DNA from: CALJXB01 sp965225935 | Lineage (GTDB): Bacteria; Pseudomonadota; Alphaproteobacteria; Kiloniellales; JAKSDN01 | NCBI GenBank assembly: GCA_965225935.1 | Contig: CBDDCC010000023.1 | Location: 186,001 to 250,000, forward strand | DNA: 64,000 nt | Reading direction: 5' to 3' | Shown: positions 17,330-26,084 of the stretch, in pieces | Layout: every line of letters starts with the position of its first letter | Position numbering within the stretch: the stretch's first letter is position 1 | Notes under the pieces: model-generated | Seen by the model: only the letters and a program-made list of their open reading frames with translations | Databases searched by the model: none | What the model was told of the DNA's origin: nothing | Program-made: the position numbers and the translations under genes

Positions 17330-18762
17330 ACGTTTGCCCCGCTTGTTACGTGGGTTAGTTCCGGCAGTGCGATTGGCCGGACGGATTCGAATGCGGCGCT
17401 TGCCCTCAGCACGAGTTGGTCAGCGAACCGTGGGGCGACGATCTGCAGCCCGACAGGCAGACCGTCCGAGGTGAAGCCACAGGGTATGGATGCCGCCGGC
17501 TGCTGTGTGAAGTTGAACGGAATGGTGAACGGCACCCAGTCGAACAAGGCCGTCATGTGACGCGGCCAACTGGCACCGGTCTCGAATGCCGCAATGGGCA
17601 ACTGCGGGGTTAATAGTATATCGTACGTCTGGTGGAACTCCGTCATCGCCATGCACATTCGCTCGCGTTCCTGCCAGATGTCGAACAACTGGTGCGCGGT
17701 CGTGTTCAGGCCCGGTTCCGCGATCGCGATCAGGCCAGGATCGAACAGATCTCGTTTCCGACCGTCCGGATCGACGGACCTAACGATTTCTGCGAACAAC
17801 GTTGCGTACAGGGCCTCAAAGATCTCGCGCGGATCGCCGAAACCCGGATCGGCGGCCTCGACAATGGCGCCCAGGTTCTCGAATACCGGGAGCGCCCGTT
17901 CCACGATCGCCGCGATCTCCGGATCGACCCGCGCATAGCCCAGGTTCGCACTGTAGGCGATGCGAAGGCCTGTGAGATCGTTGGCCGATCCGATATCGAA
18001 CCCCGATGAATGGCTCGGCACCCAGTGCCAGTCGCGCGCGTCACGTTGGGTCGCGATCTTCAGGTACAAGGCCGCGTCCCTGACCGTTCGTGTCAGCGGG
18101 CCATGGTGGGTGATCTCTGGGATGGCATTCACCCCGTACGGGAAGCGCGGAACTACACCGTAGGTCGGCTTGATCCCGTAGACACCACAGAACGACGCAG
18201 GAATGCGGATCGAGCCAGCCCCGTCGCCACCCTGATGCAATGCGCCCATGCCGGTCGCCGCGGCAATCCCGGCTCCGCCGCTCGACCCGCCGCAGGTCTT
18301 GGTCGGGTCCCAAGGGTTGCGGCTGATGCCGGTCAGCCGGCTTTCGGTCACACCCGTCCATCCGAACTCCGGCGTGGTCGTCTTTCCCAAGACGATAGCT
18401 CCGTGTTCGCGGAACCGCTTTGCGATTGGCGCCTCTTGCTTGGGGATGTGGTCGGGCTCGGTGACGAGCGAGCCGAACTGGGTCGTGAAATCGATGGTTG
18501 GCGTCAGATCCTTTATGGTCACGGGGACGCCGTCTAGCAAACCACAGGGTTCACCCTTCGCCCATCGGTCCTCGGCGTCGCGTGCTTGTTCGATTGCGCG
18601 GTCTCCGTCGAAGACCCGAAATGCATTCAGGATCGGGTTGACCACCTCTATCCGATCGAGCGCCACGGAGACCGCGTCGATGGGTGACAGGTCCTTCGCG
18701 GCGAACCCGGCGAGCAGCTCGGTTGCGGGCAACAGGGCCACGTCGCCTTGCGGTGTCGGCAT
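17323..18762 (-). CDS. Amidase-signature family hydrolase
   Basis: This 479-residue enzyme belongs to the amidase signature family (GatA, indoleacetamide hydrolase, AtzF-like). The Ser-cisSer-Lys triad is visible: K84 in GVPVTIKDL, the GGSSGGAG loop (S160/161) and S184 in GGDGAGSIRIPAS. It has full length, with no signal peptide. It should release ammonia or an amine from a carboxamide. It lies 22 bp downstream of the amidohydrolase gene on the same strand, indicating an operon whose two hydrolases act in sequence. Confidence 0.88.
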   Translation of the reverse strand: MPTPQGDVALLPATELLAGFAAKDLSPIDAVSVALDRIEVVNPILNAFRVFDGDRAIEQARDAEDRWAKGEPCGLLDGVPVTIKDLTPTIDFTTQFGSLVTEPDHIPKQEAPIAKRFREHGAIVLGKTTTPEFGWTGVTESRLTGISRNPWDPTKTCGGSSGGAGIAAATGMGALHQGGDGAGSIRIPASFCGVYGIKPTYGVVPRFPYGVNAIPEITHHGPLTRTVRDAALYLKIATQRDARDWHWVPSHSSGFDIGSANDLTGLRIAYSANLGYARVDPEIAAIVERALPVFENLGAIVEAADPGFGDPREIFEALYATLFAEIVRSVDPDGRKRDLFDPGLIAIAEPGLNTTAHQLFDIWQERERMCMAMTEFHQTYDILLTPQLPIAAFETGASWPRHMTALFDWVPFTIPFNFTQQPAASIPCGFTSDGLPVGLQIVAPRFADQLVLRASAAFESVRPIALPELTHVTSGANVQ

Positions 18763-18784
18763 GGGTCACTCCTTAGATATCGGC

Positions 18785-20182
18785 CTAGGCACGCGAGTGC
18801 ATGGCTTTCTCGATAATCCGATTCCTGTGAAAGCGAGCGGAGGCGAGGACGGTGTCCTGATCAATCCGCGTCAGCCGCCCATCGGCCATCACGATCTGGC
18901 CGGCGACAATCACAGTATCGACCGGAATCATGCTCGAATCCAATGCGAGTACTGCGCCCATATCATCCAGCGGCGTGTCGATGATGTCACCCACGCTGCG
19001 GACCACGACGTCCGCTGCCTTTCCCTCCGTGAGACTGCCGAGCGTATCTCCGAGCATTAGGCCACGGGCCGCGTCGATGGTCTGCATGTAAAATGGGTCG
19101 GATTGGTGCAAAGGTTCACCGATCGAAGCCGCCACAAGCAGGCTGACCAACCCACCAGTGCCGATCGAATGGGATAGGGTGACGTCTGTTCCTAGCGGTA
19201 CGTTCAAGCCCGCTTTGTATAGCCGAGGGTGGGGACATCTGTGTGCCGGAAACACGCCGAAAGCCATCGCGTTGTTTGGGCACCAGACCACGCCCGGGCC
19301 CGCTCGCTCGACAATTGCGATGTCGTCCTTGTCAGCTACATTGAGGTGAGTGAGCAACGTCTGCGGGCCGAGCCCGCCGAGCTCCTCGAGACGCACGATG
19401 CCGGACCGCCCGTACTTCTGCACCTCGACATCGTACCAGAAAGGCAGAAACCCCTGGTGCTGGTTATAGAGAACTCGCCGCTCGCGTGCCAGCCGCAAAC
19501 CTTCCGTGAGCAATTCATCCGTCGCCGTACCTTCCCCGTAGATGCAGACGTAACCGGTGACCAACGCCTCCGCGTCGTCGTTGCGCTGCAGCTCCCTTGC
19601 GAGGTCATCGAAGATACGTTCAATCTTTGCGGGAGCCCTGGCCATCAGTGTGTCCGAGATAAAACCCGGTTCGTACTTCTCGAACTGGGAAACGTCGTCC
19701 CACGCGAACGGGGCCGACACGAGGCCGCGGATACCGCACGCGGTCAACGACTCGGCGAATGCGTCAGTCTCGAATACGGTCCCGGGCTCGACCAGGACGG
19801 TGTATCCTTTGCGCAACAGCGCCACGGCGGCAGCGGCGGCGAAGGCTGCCGTCGCCTCATCGTCCGTCTGGGTCTTGATCTCGGAGTATGTCGGCAGATC
19901 GTTCTCGTCCCTACCAGAAAAATTTAACGGAAACCCATGCAGCGCGATTGACGTCAGATGGAGATGAGGTTCGATGAATCCCGGATGGACGAGTGCGCCG
20001 CCTGCGTCGATCCTGTTCGCCGAATCGAACGTCGCCAGAACCTCGGCCTCTGGTCCGATAGCGGCAATCCGGCCGTCGCGAATTGCGATCGCCCCGGGAT
20101 TCAGGCGCGGCCGCCCTCGGTCGCCTGTGAAAACATCACCGTTCGCGACTATCAGATCTGCCAACTGCCGTTCGGTCTCCAA
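18785..20182 (-). CDS. Metal-dependent amidohydrolase (TRZ/ATZ/cytosine-deaminase type)
   Basis: The enzyme has the composite fold of the amidohydrolase superfamily: an N-terminal beta sandwich (DLIVANGDVFTGDRG), the HxH metal site in HPGFIEPHLHL, a later YNQHQGF His, THLNVADKDD, and the Asp ligand in PLGTDVTLSHS. It resembles chlorohydrolases and aminohydrolases of the ATZ/TRZ group. The preferred start is TTG 20182 because AAGGAG lies 6 nt ahead; in-frame upstream starts lack such a site. It is likely cytoplasmic and acts together with the adjacent amidase on a cyclic or deaminatable amide. Confidence 0.82.
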   Translation of the reverse strand: METERQLADLIVANGDVFTGDRGRPRLNPGAIAIRDGRIAAIGPEAEVLATFDSANRIDAGGALVHPGFIEPHLHLTSIALHGFPLNFSGRDENDLPTYSEIKTQTDDEATAAFAAAAAVALLRKGYTVLVEPGTVFETDAFAESLTACGIRGLVSAPFAWDDVSQFEKYEPGFISDTLMARAPAKIERIFDDLARELQRNDDAEALVTGYVCIYGEGTATDELLTEGLRLARERRVLYNQHQGFLPFWYDVEVQKYGRSGIVRLEELGGLGPQTLLTHLNVADKDDIAIVERAGPGVVWCPNNAMAFGVFPAHRCPHPRLYKAGLNVPLGTDVTLSHSIGTGGLVSLLVAASIGEPLHQSDPFYMQTIDAARGLMLGDTLGSLTEGKAADVVVRSVGDIIDTPLDDMGAVLALDSSMIPVDTVIVAGQIVMADGRLTRIDQDTVLASARFHRNRIIEKAMHSRA

Positions 20183-20480
20183 ATTCCACTCCTTGCGGCG
20201 GCGCTTCACGTTACGAACGCTACCCCCAACTCCTAGCGCATGGACGAGCGTTCGACAAACGCCCGACGAATTATGACCGCCGATCCATGCGCTATGAGTA
20301 ACGGCTCCGACTACGATCCACCCCGCGGCCAAATAGCCCACCCCATAACATGCCTCGGAGCCCGCATAACGCATGCCGTCTTCTTGCCGAACGCGACACC
20401 ACGATACGCTGACGGCATTCTCGGGCTCGGACTCGCAGCCTCATCAGAACAGGACATTTGATGAATTGGGAGCATGTCGG

Positions 20481-22076
20481 ATGGACAAACTCACGGAAAT
20501 CACATCGCTCTTTCGGGCGGGTAGGATCGGCCGACGCGAACTCATGCAGGGCGCGGCGGCACTAGGTCTGACGGCGGCGGCCGCAACAAGCCTCGTTCCA
20601 ACCGCGGAGGCTGCGACGCCGAAGCGTGGGGGTCATGCAAAAGCCGGGATTCTGGGCGGCGAAACGACGGACGACCTGGACATCGCCACGATCAACAATG
20701 AACACCAGATGTTCACGATCCTGGCGATCAACGAATATCTGACCGAAACGGACAGCGACGGAGCACTCCAACCCCGACTGGCAACGAGGTGGGAACCGTC
20801 CGATGGCGGCAAAACGTGGGTGTTCAAACTTCGCAAAGACGTCGAACACTCGAACGGCAAGACCGTCGATTCAGCCGACGTAGTGACGTCCTTCAGGCAT
20901 CACGTTCGGGAAGGGACGAAATCGTCCTTCAAACCGCAGGTCGAGGCGATCGAAGAGATCAGGGCCGACGGACCGGACACGGTCATCTTCGTTTTGGAGA
21001 GCGCGAACGCCGACTTCCCGACGCTGACGACCGATTATCGCGCAGCCATCTTGCCGTCGAAGGACGGAGAGCCACTGGTCCTGGACGGGTCGATCGGCGC
21101 CGGTTCCTACACCTTGAAGGAGTACGAGCCTGGCTTTCGAGCCGTCATCGAACGCAACCCGAACCACTGGAAGACAGACGTCGGATTCTTCGGCTCGGTT
21201 GAACTCCTGGCAATCACGGATGACACCGCACGGCAAGCGGCGCTGGTCTCGGGCTCCATCGACGCCATGCATCGGTGCAACCTGGCAACGGCGAAACGAC
21301 TGGCCGCCACCGAAGGGATCAACGTGCTTTCCGTAAAAGGCAAGCAACACTATGCCTATCCGATGCGCACAGATACCGCGCCCTTCGATGACAACAACGT
21401 CCGTCTCGCGCTCAAGCACGCCATCGACCGGGAAGACTATTTACAGAAGATTGTCGGCGGGTTCGGCTCGCTCGGAAACGACCACCCGATCTCTGCGGCC
21501 TACCGCCACTTCAACGCCGACATCCCACAACGAACTTACGATCCCGACAAGGCGAAGCATTACCTCAAGAAGGCGGGTCTCGACTCTCTCAGCATCGAGA
21601 TGCATGTCAACGACGCCGGGTTCCCGGGGGCCGTCGATGGCGCCATCCTGTTTGCAGAACACGCAAGGAAGGCGGGCATCGACATCAAGGTCAACGAGGT
21701 GCCGGCGGACGGATACTGGTCCGAGACGTGGATGAAGAAGGCCTTCACCGCCTGTTCGTGGTACGGCCGGCCGGTCGAGGACGAGGTGTTGACAACGACC
21801 TACGCGCATGGCGCCGCGTGGAATGACACCTTCTTCGAACACGAACGCTTCAATGAACTGCTGGTCCAAGCGCGCGGCGAGTTGGACGTGAAGAAGCGGG
21901 CCGAGATGTATGGCGAGGTTCAACGAATTCTTCACGAAGAGGGTGGCCAGTTGGTTCCGGCCTTCGTCGATTGGGTGGACGCGGTGTCTACCAAGATCGG
22001 GACCCCCGAGAAGGTCTCCAGCGCGCGGTCGATGGATGGCGGCCGCTTCGCGGAACGCTGGTGGTTCAAAGCCTGA
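20481..22076 (+). CDS. Family-5 ABC solute-binding protein with Tat signal
   Basis: The 531-residue precursor carries a twin-arginine signal (GRIGRRELMQGAAALGLTAAAA, cleavage near AEAA). It is followed by the family-5 peptide/oligopeptide-binding fold (LATRWEPSDGGKTWVFKLRK, DVEHSNGKTVDSADVVTS, ALKHAIDREDYLQKIVGG). It should capture a peptide-like or amide substrate in the periplasm. No permease or ATPase gene is adjacent, so it must borrow a transporter encoded elsewhere or its partners have been lost. A strong intrinsic terminator follows. It is divergent from the amidohydrolase operon. Confidence 0.87.
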   Translation: MDKLTEITSLFRAGRIGRRELMQGAAALGLTAAAATSLVPTAEAATPKRGGHAKAGILGGETTDDLDIATINNEHQMFTILAINEYLTETDSDGALQPRLATRWEPSDGGKTWVFKLRKDVEHSNGKTVDSADVVTSFRHHVREGTKSSFKPQVEAIEEIRADGPDTVIFVLESANADFPTLTTDYRAAILPSKDGEPLVLDGSIGAGSYTLKEYEPGFRAVIERNPNHWKTDVGFFGSVELLAITDDTARQAALVSGSIDAMHRCNLATAKRLAATEGINVLSVKGKQHYAYPMRTDTAPFDDNNVRLALKHAIDREDYLQKIVGGFGSLGNDHPISAAYRHFNADIPQRTYDPDKAKHYLKKAGLDSLSIEMHVNDAGFPGAVDGAILFAEHARKAGIDIKVNEVPADGYWSETWMKKAFTACSWYGRPVEDEVLTTTYAHGAAWNDTFFEHERFNELLVQARGELDVKKRAEMYGEVQRILHEEGGQLVPAFVDWVDAVSTKIGTPEKVSSARSMDGGRFAERWWFKA

Positions 22077-22139
22077 AGCCCTTTTAGTGGTCCCGACTGG
22101 CAAGCCTCGGTAGGCACCGCTCCAGACTCTCCCTGTCAC

Positions 22140-22174
22140 TCCGGCGAGGACCGTGTCCTCGCCGGATTCTTTTG
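22140..22174 (+). terminator. Strong intrinsic terminator
   Basis: TCCGGCGAGGAC and GTCCTCGCCGGA form a perfect 12-bp stem with a 3-nt loop (22140-22166), followed by TTCTTTT. It ends the solute-binding-protein transcript and lies 27 bp before the convergent aminotransferase stop. Confidence 0.85.
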
Positions 22175-22192
22175 GTCAACGACGGCGGAACA

Positions 22193-23593
22193 TCAGTGTG
22201 AAGCGTGCCCCGTGTATGTTTGAAGCGCGCGGTCGACAGCCCCGATTGTGACGTCGATGTCGGTTTCAGTCATTGGCGTCGACAGAATGAAACTAAGGCG
22301 CACCGCAATCACGCCCTCTTTGCGCAAGAGCTCCTCGAGACGCTCGATGTTTTCCTTGCCGACGCGCGCGTAGTAGGCGTGAAGGTCTCGCCAGTCGCGG
22401 ATCTCGTCGTCCGTGAGCATTAGTTTGGTCATTCCAATCCCGTAGGGACGCAAGGCGCCGCGGATGCCGTTGGCCCGGACCACGTCCGTGATCCCGGCAC
22501 ACAGTCGCTCGGTCAAACCCCGGAGATGCTCGACGGCAGCTCGATCGAACAGGCGCACCGCCTCGCATCCAGCAGCAAGGGAAAGCGGATTGGCCGAGAA
22601 CGTACCGTGCGAGAAGACCCGGGGACCCGGCCCCTCGACGCGGAACACGGACATGGCTTCCCGGGTGCCGCCGATAGCGCCAATCGGCAAGCCTCCACCG
22701 ATGTACTTCCCCATCGCCGTCAAGTCGGGATAGACGCCCAGCTGCTCTTGGGTTCCGCCATAGCCGTTTCGCAAAGCAACCACCTCGTCGTAGATGAGAA
22801 GCATGCCGTGGCGCCGCGTCTCTTCGCGAAGCATGGCAAGATACGCGTGTGACGGCACGCCATAACCGACCTGAACCTGGATTGGACAGATGACGACCCC
22901 AGCAAGATCTTCAGCATGGTCGGCGAGCAGAGCGCGGGTCGCCTCGATATCGTTACAGGGAAGGACGACGAGATGATCGAGGAGGTATTGCGGCGTGCCG
23001 GGCCTGGACGCTACCGTATTCGGACGTTTCGCATCGCCCCACTCAGGCGGTTCCGGCCAACAGCTTGGCATGACCAGATCGAACTGGCCATGGAACGCAC
23101 CCTCGATTTTGGCGATCTTTGGACGGCCGGCCAACGCTTGCGCGGCCTTCACCGCGAACATGATCGCTTCCGTCCCGGTGTTGCAGAAGCGGACCTGCTC
23201 GACGCTTCCAATCCGGTCCACGAGCACCTCGGCAAGCATGATCTCGAGCGGCGACGGCATCGACGAGCAACTTGACAGGCTGGCCTGACGGCGAACCGCC
23301 GCGACGATGTCAGGATGGCAATGGCCGTGGACGAGGGTCGTGAAGTTGTTGGTAAAGTCGATGTGTCTTTTCCCATCGACATCCCACGCCCAACACCCTT
23401 CCGCGTGGTCGATATAGTTGGGAAAGGGTTTGCGGACGACGAGACGGCTGTATCCATCGACCAACGGACCTTGTGCCCTACGGAACAACGCCTCGGATTG
23501 CGAATCCGGATGTGTTGGCCGTCCCGACCGCCACTTAGTGTCGAGACCGGCTTTAGAAGCGGTGCCCTCGATTCCGTCGATACTCTCTGACAT
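22193..23593 (-). CDS. Class III aminotransferase (glutamate-1-semialdehyde aminomutase-like)
   Basis: This 466-residue PLP enzyme is of fold type I, class III. Visible marks are FTNNFTTLVHGHCHPDI, the FCNTGTEAIMFAVKAAQ cofactor loop, LLIYDEVVALR (Asp that contacts the PLP nitrogen) and the Schiff-base lysine in AMGKYIGGGLPIGA. It lies closer to glutamate-1-semialdehyde mutase-like transaminases than to ornithine or acetylornithine enzymes, but lies in a catabolic cluster and is unlikely to serve heme synthesis. It probably transaminates or isomerises the amine produced by the decarboxylase and amidase. Confidence 0.85.
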   Translation of the reverse strand: MSESIDGIEGTASKAGLDTKWRSGRPTHPDSQSEALFRRAQGPLVDGYSRLVVRKPFPNYIDHAEGCWAWDVDGKRHIDFTNNFTTLVHGHCHPDIVAAVRRQASLSSCSSMPSPLEIMLAEVLVDRIGSVEQVRFCNTGTEAIMFAVKAAQALAGRPKIAKIEGAFHGQFDLVMPSCWPEPPEWGDAKRPNTVASRPGTPQYLLDHLVVLPCNDIEATRALLADHAEDLAGVVICPIQVQVGYGVPSHAYLAMLREETRRHGMLLIYDEVVALRNGYGGTQEQLGVYPDLTAMGKYIGGGLPIGAIGGTREAMSVFRVEGPGPRVFSHGTFSANPLSLAAGCEAVRLFDRAAVEHLRGLTERLCAGITDVVRANGIRGALRPYGIGMTKLMLTDDEIRDWRDLHAYYARVGKENIERLEELLRKEGVIAVRLSFILSTPMTETDIDVTIGAVDRALQTYTGHASH

Positions 23594-23814
23594 TGCGATC
23601 CCCGCGTTGACAAGTCTCAGGAACCCCGCGCGAACATAGCCGGTCCCATGGCTATCGAGTTTGTGGTTGAACGCGCGAGCCGCCTAGACGTGGACGTTAT
23701 GAGGGGTTCAAATTCCCTTATGCGTCAGGGAGACCCTAATAAACGGGGGACAGGGTGGTGTGCGCACGAGGACCCCAACCATGGACTTATGGATGCCGAC
23801 CTACCCACCAGTCA

Positions 23815-24300
23815 TCAAAGCCTACTCATTAGGATGGACTGGCCCCGCTCGGGCTGCTTCCTGGGGACCTTCAGCCCCTCCCGTCGCCAGATCCGCTGCA
23901 CCCGCTTGGCGTTGACTCGCCAGCCCTCCGCCTTGAGCAGTGCTGTGACCCGGCGGTAGCCATAGCGACCGTACTGAGTGGCTAGCCGGATGATGGCCTC
24001 AGTGAGGCTCTCTTCATCCTCTCTCGACCGAGACTGCTTGCGCTGGGTCGAGTGGTGCTGACCTACGACGCGGCAGGCCCGGCGCTCCGAGATCCCAAGC
24101 TTGTTCTGCAGATGCACAACACAGCGACGGCGACGAGCGGGGCTCAGAAGTTTCCCTCGGCAGCCTCTTTCGGGATCAACTTGTCCAGGGTCAAATCAGC
24201 AACCGCCCGCTTGAGCCGGGCATTCTCCTTCTCCAGCTCCTTCAGTCGCTTGCCTTGCTTCAGCTTCATACCCCCGTACTCCGCTCGCCAACGGTAACAG
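23815..24300 (-). pseudogene. IS3-family remnant (OrfA 3' part and OrfB 5' part)
   Basis: On the minus strand, YRWRAEYGGMKLKQGKRLKE... (24144-24300) is the C-terminal half of an OrfA. LQNKLGISERRACRVVGQHH...YGRYGYRRVTALLKAEGW (to about 23850) is the N-terminal part of its OrfB. Both ends are lost: OrfA lacks its helix-turn-helix and OrfB lacks the whole DDE core. It differs in sequence from the other two IS3 elements in the window. Confidence 0.8.
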
Positions 24301-24482
24301 CTCTGCAGAGCCTGCTTGATGATATCGATGCCGGCGGTGTCGATGTGATCGTAGTCTATAAAGTCGACCGCTTAACCCGCTCCCTCACGGACTTCGCCAA
24401 GCTGGTTGATCTATTTGATAGGCACGGTGTGTCCTTTGTCTCGGTAACCCAACAGTTCAACACGACCACCTCCATGGGTCGT
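24300..24482 (+). pseudogene. Serine recombinase N-terminal-domain fragment
   Basis: ALQSLLDDIDAGGVDVIVVY, KVDRLTRSLTDFAKLVDLFD and GVSFVSVTQQFNTTTSMGR are hallmark segments of the resolvase domain of large serine recombinases. The catalytic Ser at the N-terminus and the whole DNA-binding part are missing. The left side joins the IS3 remnant and the right side stops exactly at the terminal repeat of the next IS (24483). No continuation was found beyond that IS. Confidence 0.75.
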
Positions 24483-24685
24483 GTTCCTTCCAGAAATTAC
24501 ATCCGAGTTGGAAGTTGGCCTGGCCGTGTCCGGCGAAAGAGTGCTCGGAGCCAGGGACTGTAATCCGCAGGTGGGCGTCAACTCGTACAGCTCACCGGAT
24601 GTCCCGGCGAAAGAGGACTCTGGCTGACGACCGGCGGAGGGTCGTACGAGATTTGAAGCTGTGTTCTAAGGGGCCGAGCGACCGG
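24483..24685 (+). repeat. Left terminal inverted repeat of the integrase-core IS
   Basis: The repeat starts GTTCCTTCCAGAAATTAC and includes GGCGAAAGAGTGCT, GGACTGTAATCCGC, CACCGGATGTCCC and AGATTTGAAGCTGTGTTCTA. It pairs with 25794-26005 read in reverse complement at roughly 80% identity. Confidence 0.85.
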
Positions 24686-24758
24686 TTGTGCCTTCCAAGT
24701 ATCCCGTCCGTGGCAGAAAACCTCGCTTTTTGCGATCGAGGTCCATAACGTCGAGGGC

Positions 24759-25790
24759 ATGATTGGTCTCCTTCACACCCTAGCTCATGGCCTGCTCTCA
24801 AGCTTCCGAGACCGGGCTTCTCTACAGCTCGAGATCATGGTTTTGCGCCATCAGCTCGAAGCGCTCAACCGCCATAACCGCGGACGGCTTCGCTTGTCAC
24901 TTTTGGATCGGGCCTTCTGGGCCCTGCTCTATCGTTTCTGGTCCGGCTGCCTCGATGCACTCGTCATCGTCCAGCCGGACACGGTAGTGCGATGGCATCG
25001 GAAAGGCTTTCGGCTTTATTGGACCTGGAAGTCCAGGCCGCACAGACGCGGTCGCCCGGAGATCTCGACGGAAGCGAAGGCATTGATCCGCCGCATGTCC
25101 CGGGAGAACCCTCTGTGGGGTGCGCCTCGCATCCATGGTGAGTTGCTGAAGCTGGGCATTGAAATCTCACAGGCGACGGTCTCCAAGTACATGACCCGGC
25201 ATCCCAAGCCGCCCTCCCAAAGTTGGCGAACCTTTGTTCAGAACCACGCCTGCTGCCTGGTAGGGGTCGACTTCTTTGTCGTTCAGACCCTCACCTTTCG
25301 CATCCTCTTTGTCTTCATCGTACTGCATCACGCGCGCCGCCAAATCATCCACGTCAATGTGACAACGCACCCAACCGCGCAATGGACCGCTCAGCAGGCG
25401 CGAGAAGCGTTCCCATGGGCGACGACACCACGTTACCTCATCCGCGACCGTGATCGCGCCTACGGCACGATCTTTCAAGCCCGACTTCGGGCCATGCATA
25501 TCGAGGAGGTTCTCATTGCGCCCCGCTCACCCTGGCAGAACCCCTATGCTGAACGCGTCATCGGCTCGATCCGGCGGGATTGCCTGGACCATGTGATCGT
25601 GCTGGGTCAAAGCCATCTTCGCCGAATTCTGAAGGCCTATCTCACCTACTATCACCAGAGCCGAACTCACTTGTCGTTAGAGAAGGATTGCCCAGAGCCT
25701 CGCCTGATGCAGCCGCCTAGCATGGGGAAGGTCATCTCATTCCCGCAGGTCGGTGGGCTCCATCACCGCTATGAGCGGATCGCGGCCTAA
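24759..25790 (+). CDS. Integrase-core (rve/DDE) transposase, copy 2
   Basis: This 343-residue transposase is nearly the same protein as at 9842-10873, with DDE motifs VGVDFFVV, IRDRDRAYG and YAERVIGSIRRD. The first helix LRHQLEALNRHN and the WGAPRIHGELLKLGIEISQA segment serve DNA binding. The frame is intact and flanked by both terminal repeats, so this copy may be active. Confidence 0.9.
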   Translation: MIGLLHTLAHGLLSSFRDRASLQLEIMVLRHQLEALNRHNRGRLRLSLLDRAFWALLYRFWSGCLDALVIVQPDTVVRWHRKGFRLYWTWKSRPHRRGRPEISTEAKALIRRMSRENPLWGAPRIHGELLKLGIEISQATVSKYMTRHPKPPSQSWRTFVQNHACCLVGVDFFVVQTLTFRILFVFIVLHHARRQIIHVNVTTHPTAQWTAQQAREAFPWATTPRYLIRDRDRAYGTIFQARLRAMHIEEVLIAPRSPWQNPYAERVIGSIRRDCLDHVIVLGQSHLRRILKAYLTYYHQSRTHLSLEKDCPEPRLMQPPSMGKVISFPQVGGLHHRYERIAA

Positions 25791-25793
25791 AGC

Positions 25794-26005
25794 ACCGGGC
25801 GCTCGGCCCCATAGAACACAGCATCAAATCTTGTAGGACGCTCCGCCCGACGTCAGTCAGTCAGTCAGAGGCTTCTTTCGGCGGGACATCCGGTCAGCTG
25901 CAGGAGTCTGCGCCTGCCGGCGGATTACAGTCCCAGGCTCCAAGCACTCTTTCGCCGGAAGCTGCCAAGCCAAATTCCAACCCGGATGGAATTTCTGGAA
26001 GGGAC
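25794..26005 (-). repeat. Right terminal inverted repeat of the integrase-core IS
   Basis: This is the inverted partner of 24483-24685. It begins immediately after the transposase stop codon and contains four tandem GTCA units (25852-25867) absent from the left repeat. It ends GGAAGGGAC at 26005. Confidence 0.85.
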
Positions 26006-26084
26006 AGGCTCTCTCTCCTGCCGTCTCGAAGTTTGGAAATGGTTCGCAGTGGAACGACAGCGGATTGACGACGCGTCGAGACCG

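Larger units (their letters stand above)
24483..26005 (+). mobile_element. Integrase-core IS with ~205-bp terminal inverted repeats, copy 2
   Basis: The two ends (24483-24685 and 25794-26005) are inverted copies of each other over about 205 bp, beginning (G)TYCCTTCCAGAAATT at the outside. The single transposase gene fills the rest, with its stop codon abutting the right repeat. The element is 1523 bp long and looks complete. No obvious target duplication is seen. Confidence 0.8.

Noticed and set aside
23692..23725. Segment resembling a tRNA T-arm (GGGGTTCAAATTCCCT)
   Set aside because: No matching acceptor stem, anticodon arm or D-arm upstream; it is better explained as an imperfect hairpin (ACGTTATGAGGG with CCCTTATGCGT).
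24255..24563. 103-codon chimeric frame across the serine-recombinase fragment and IS end
   Set aside because: It starts in antisense IS3 sequence and ends in the terminal repeat, so only the middle part is real gene relic.
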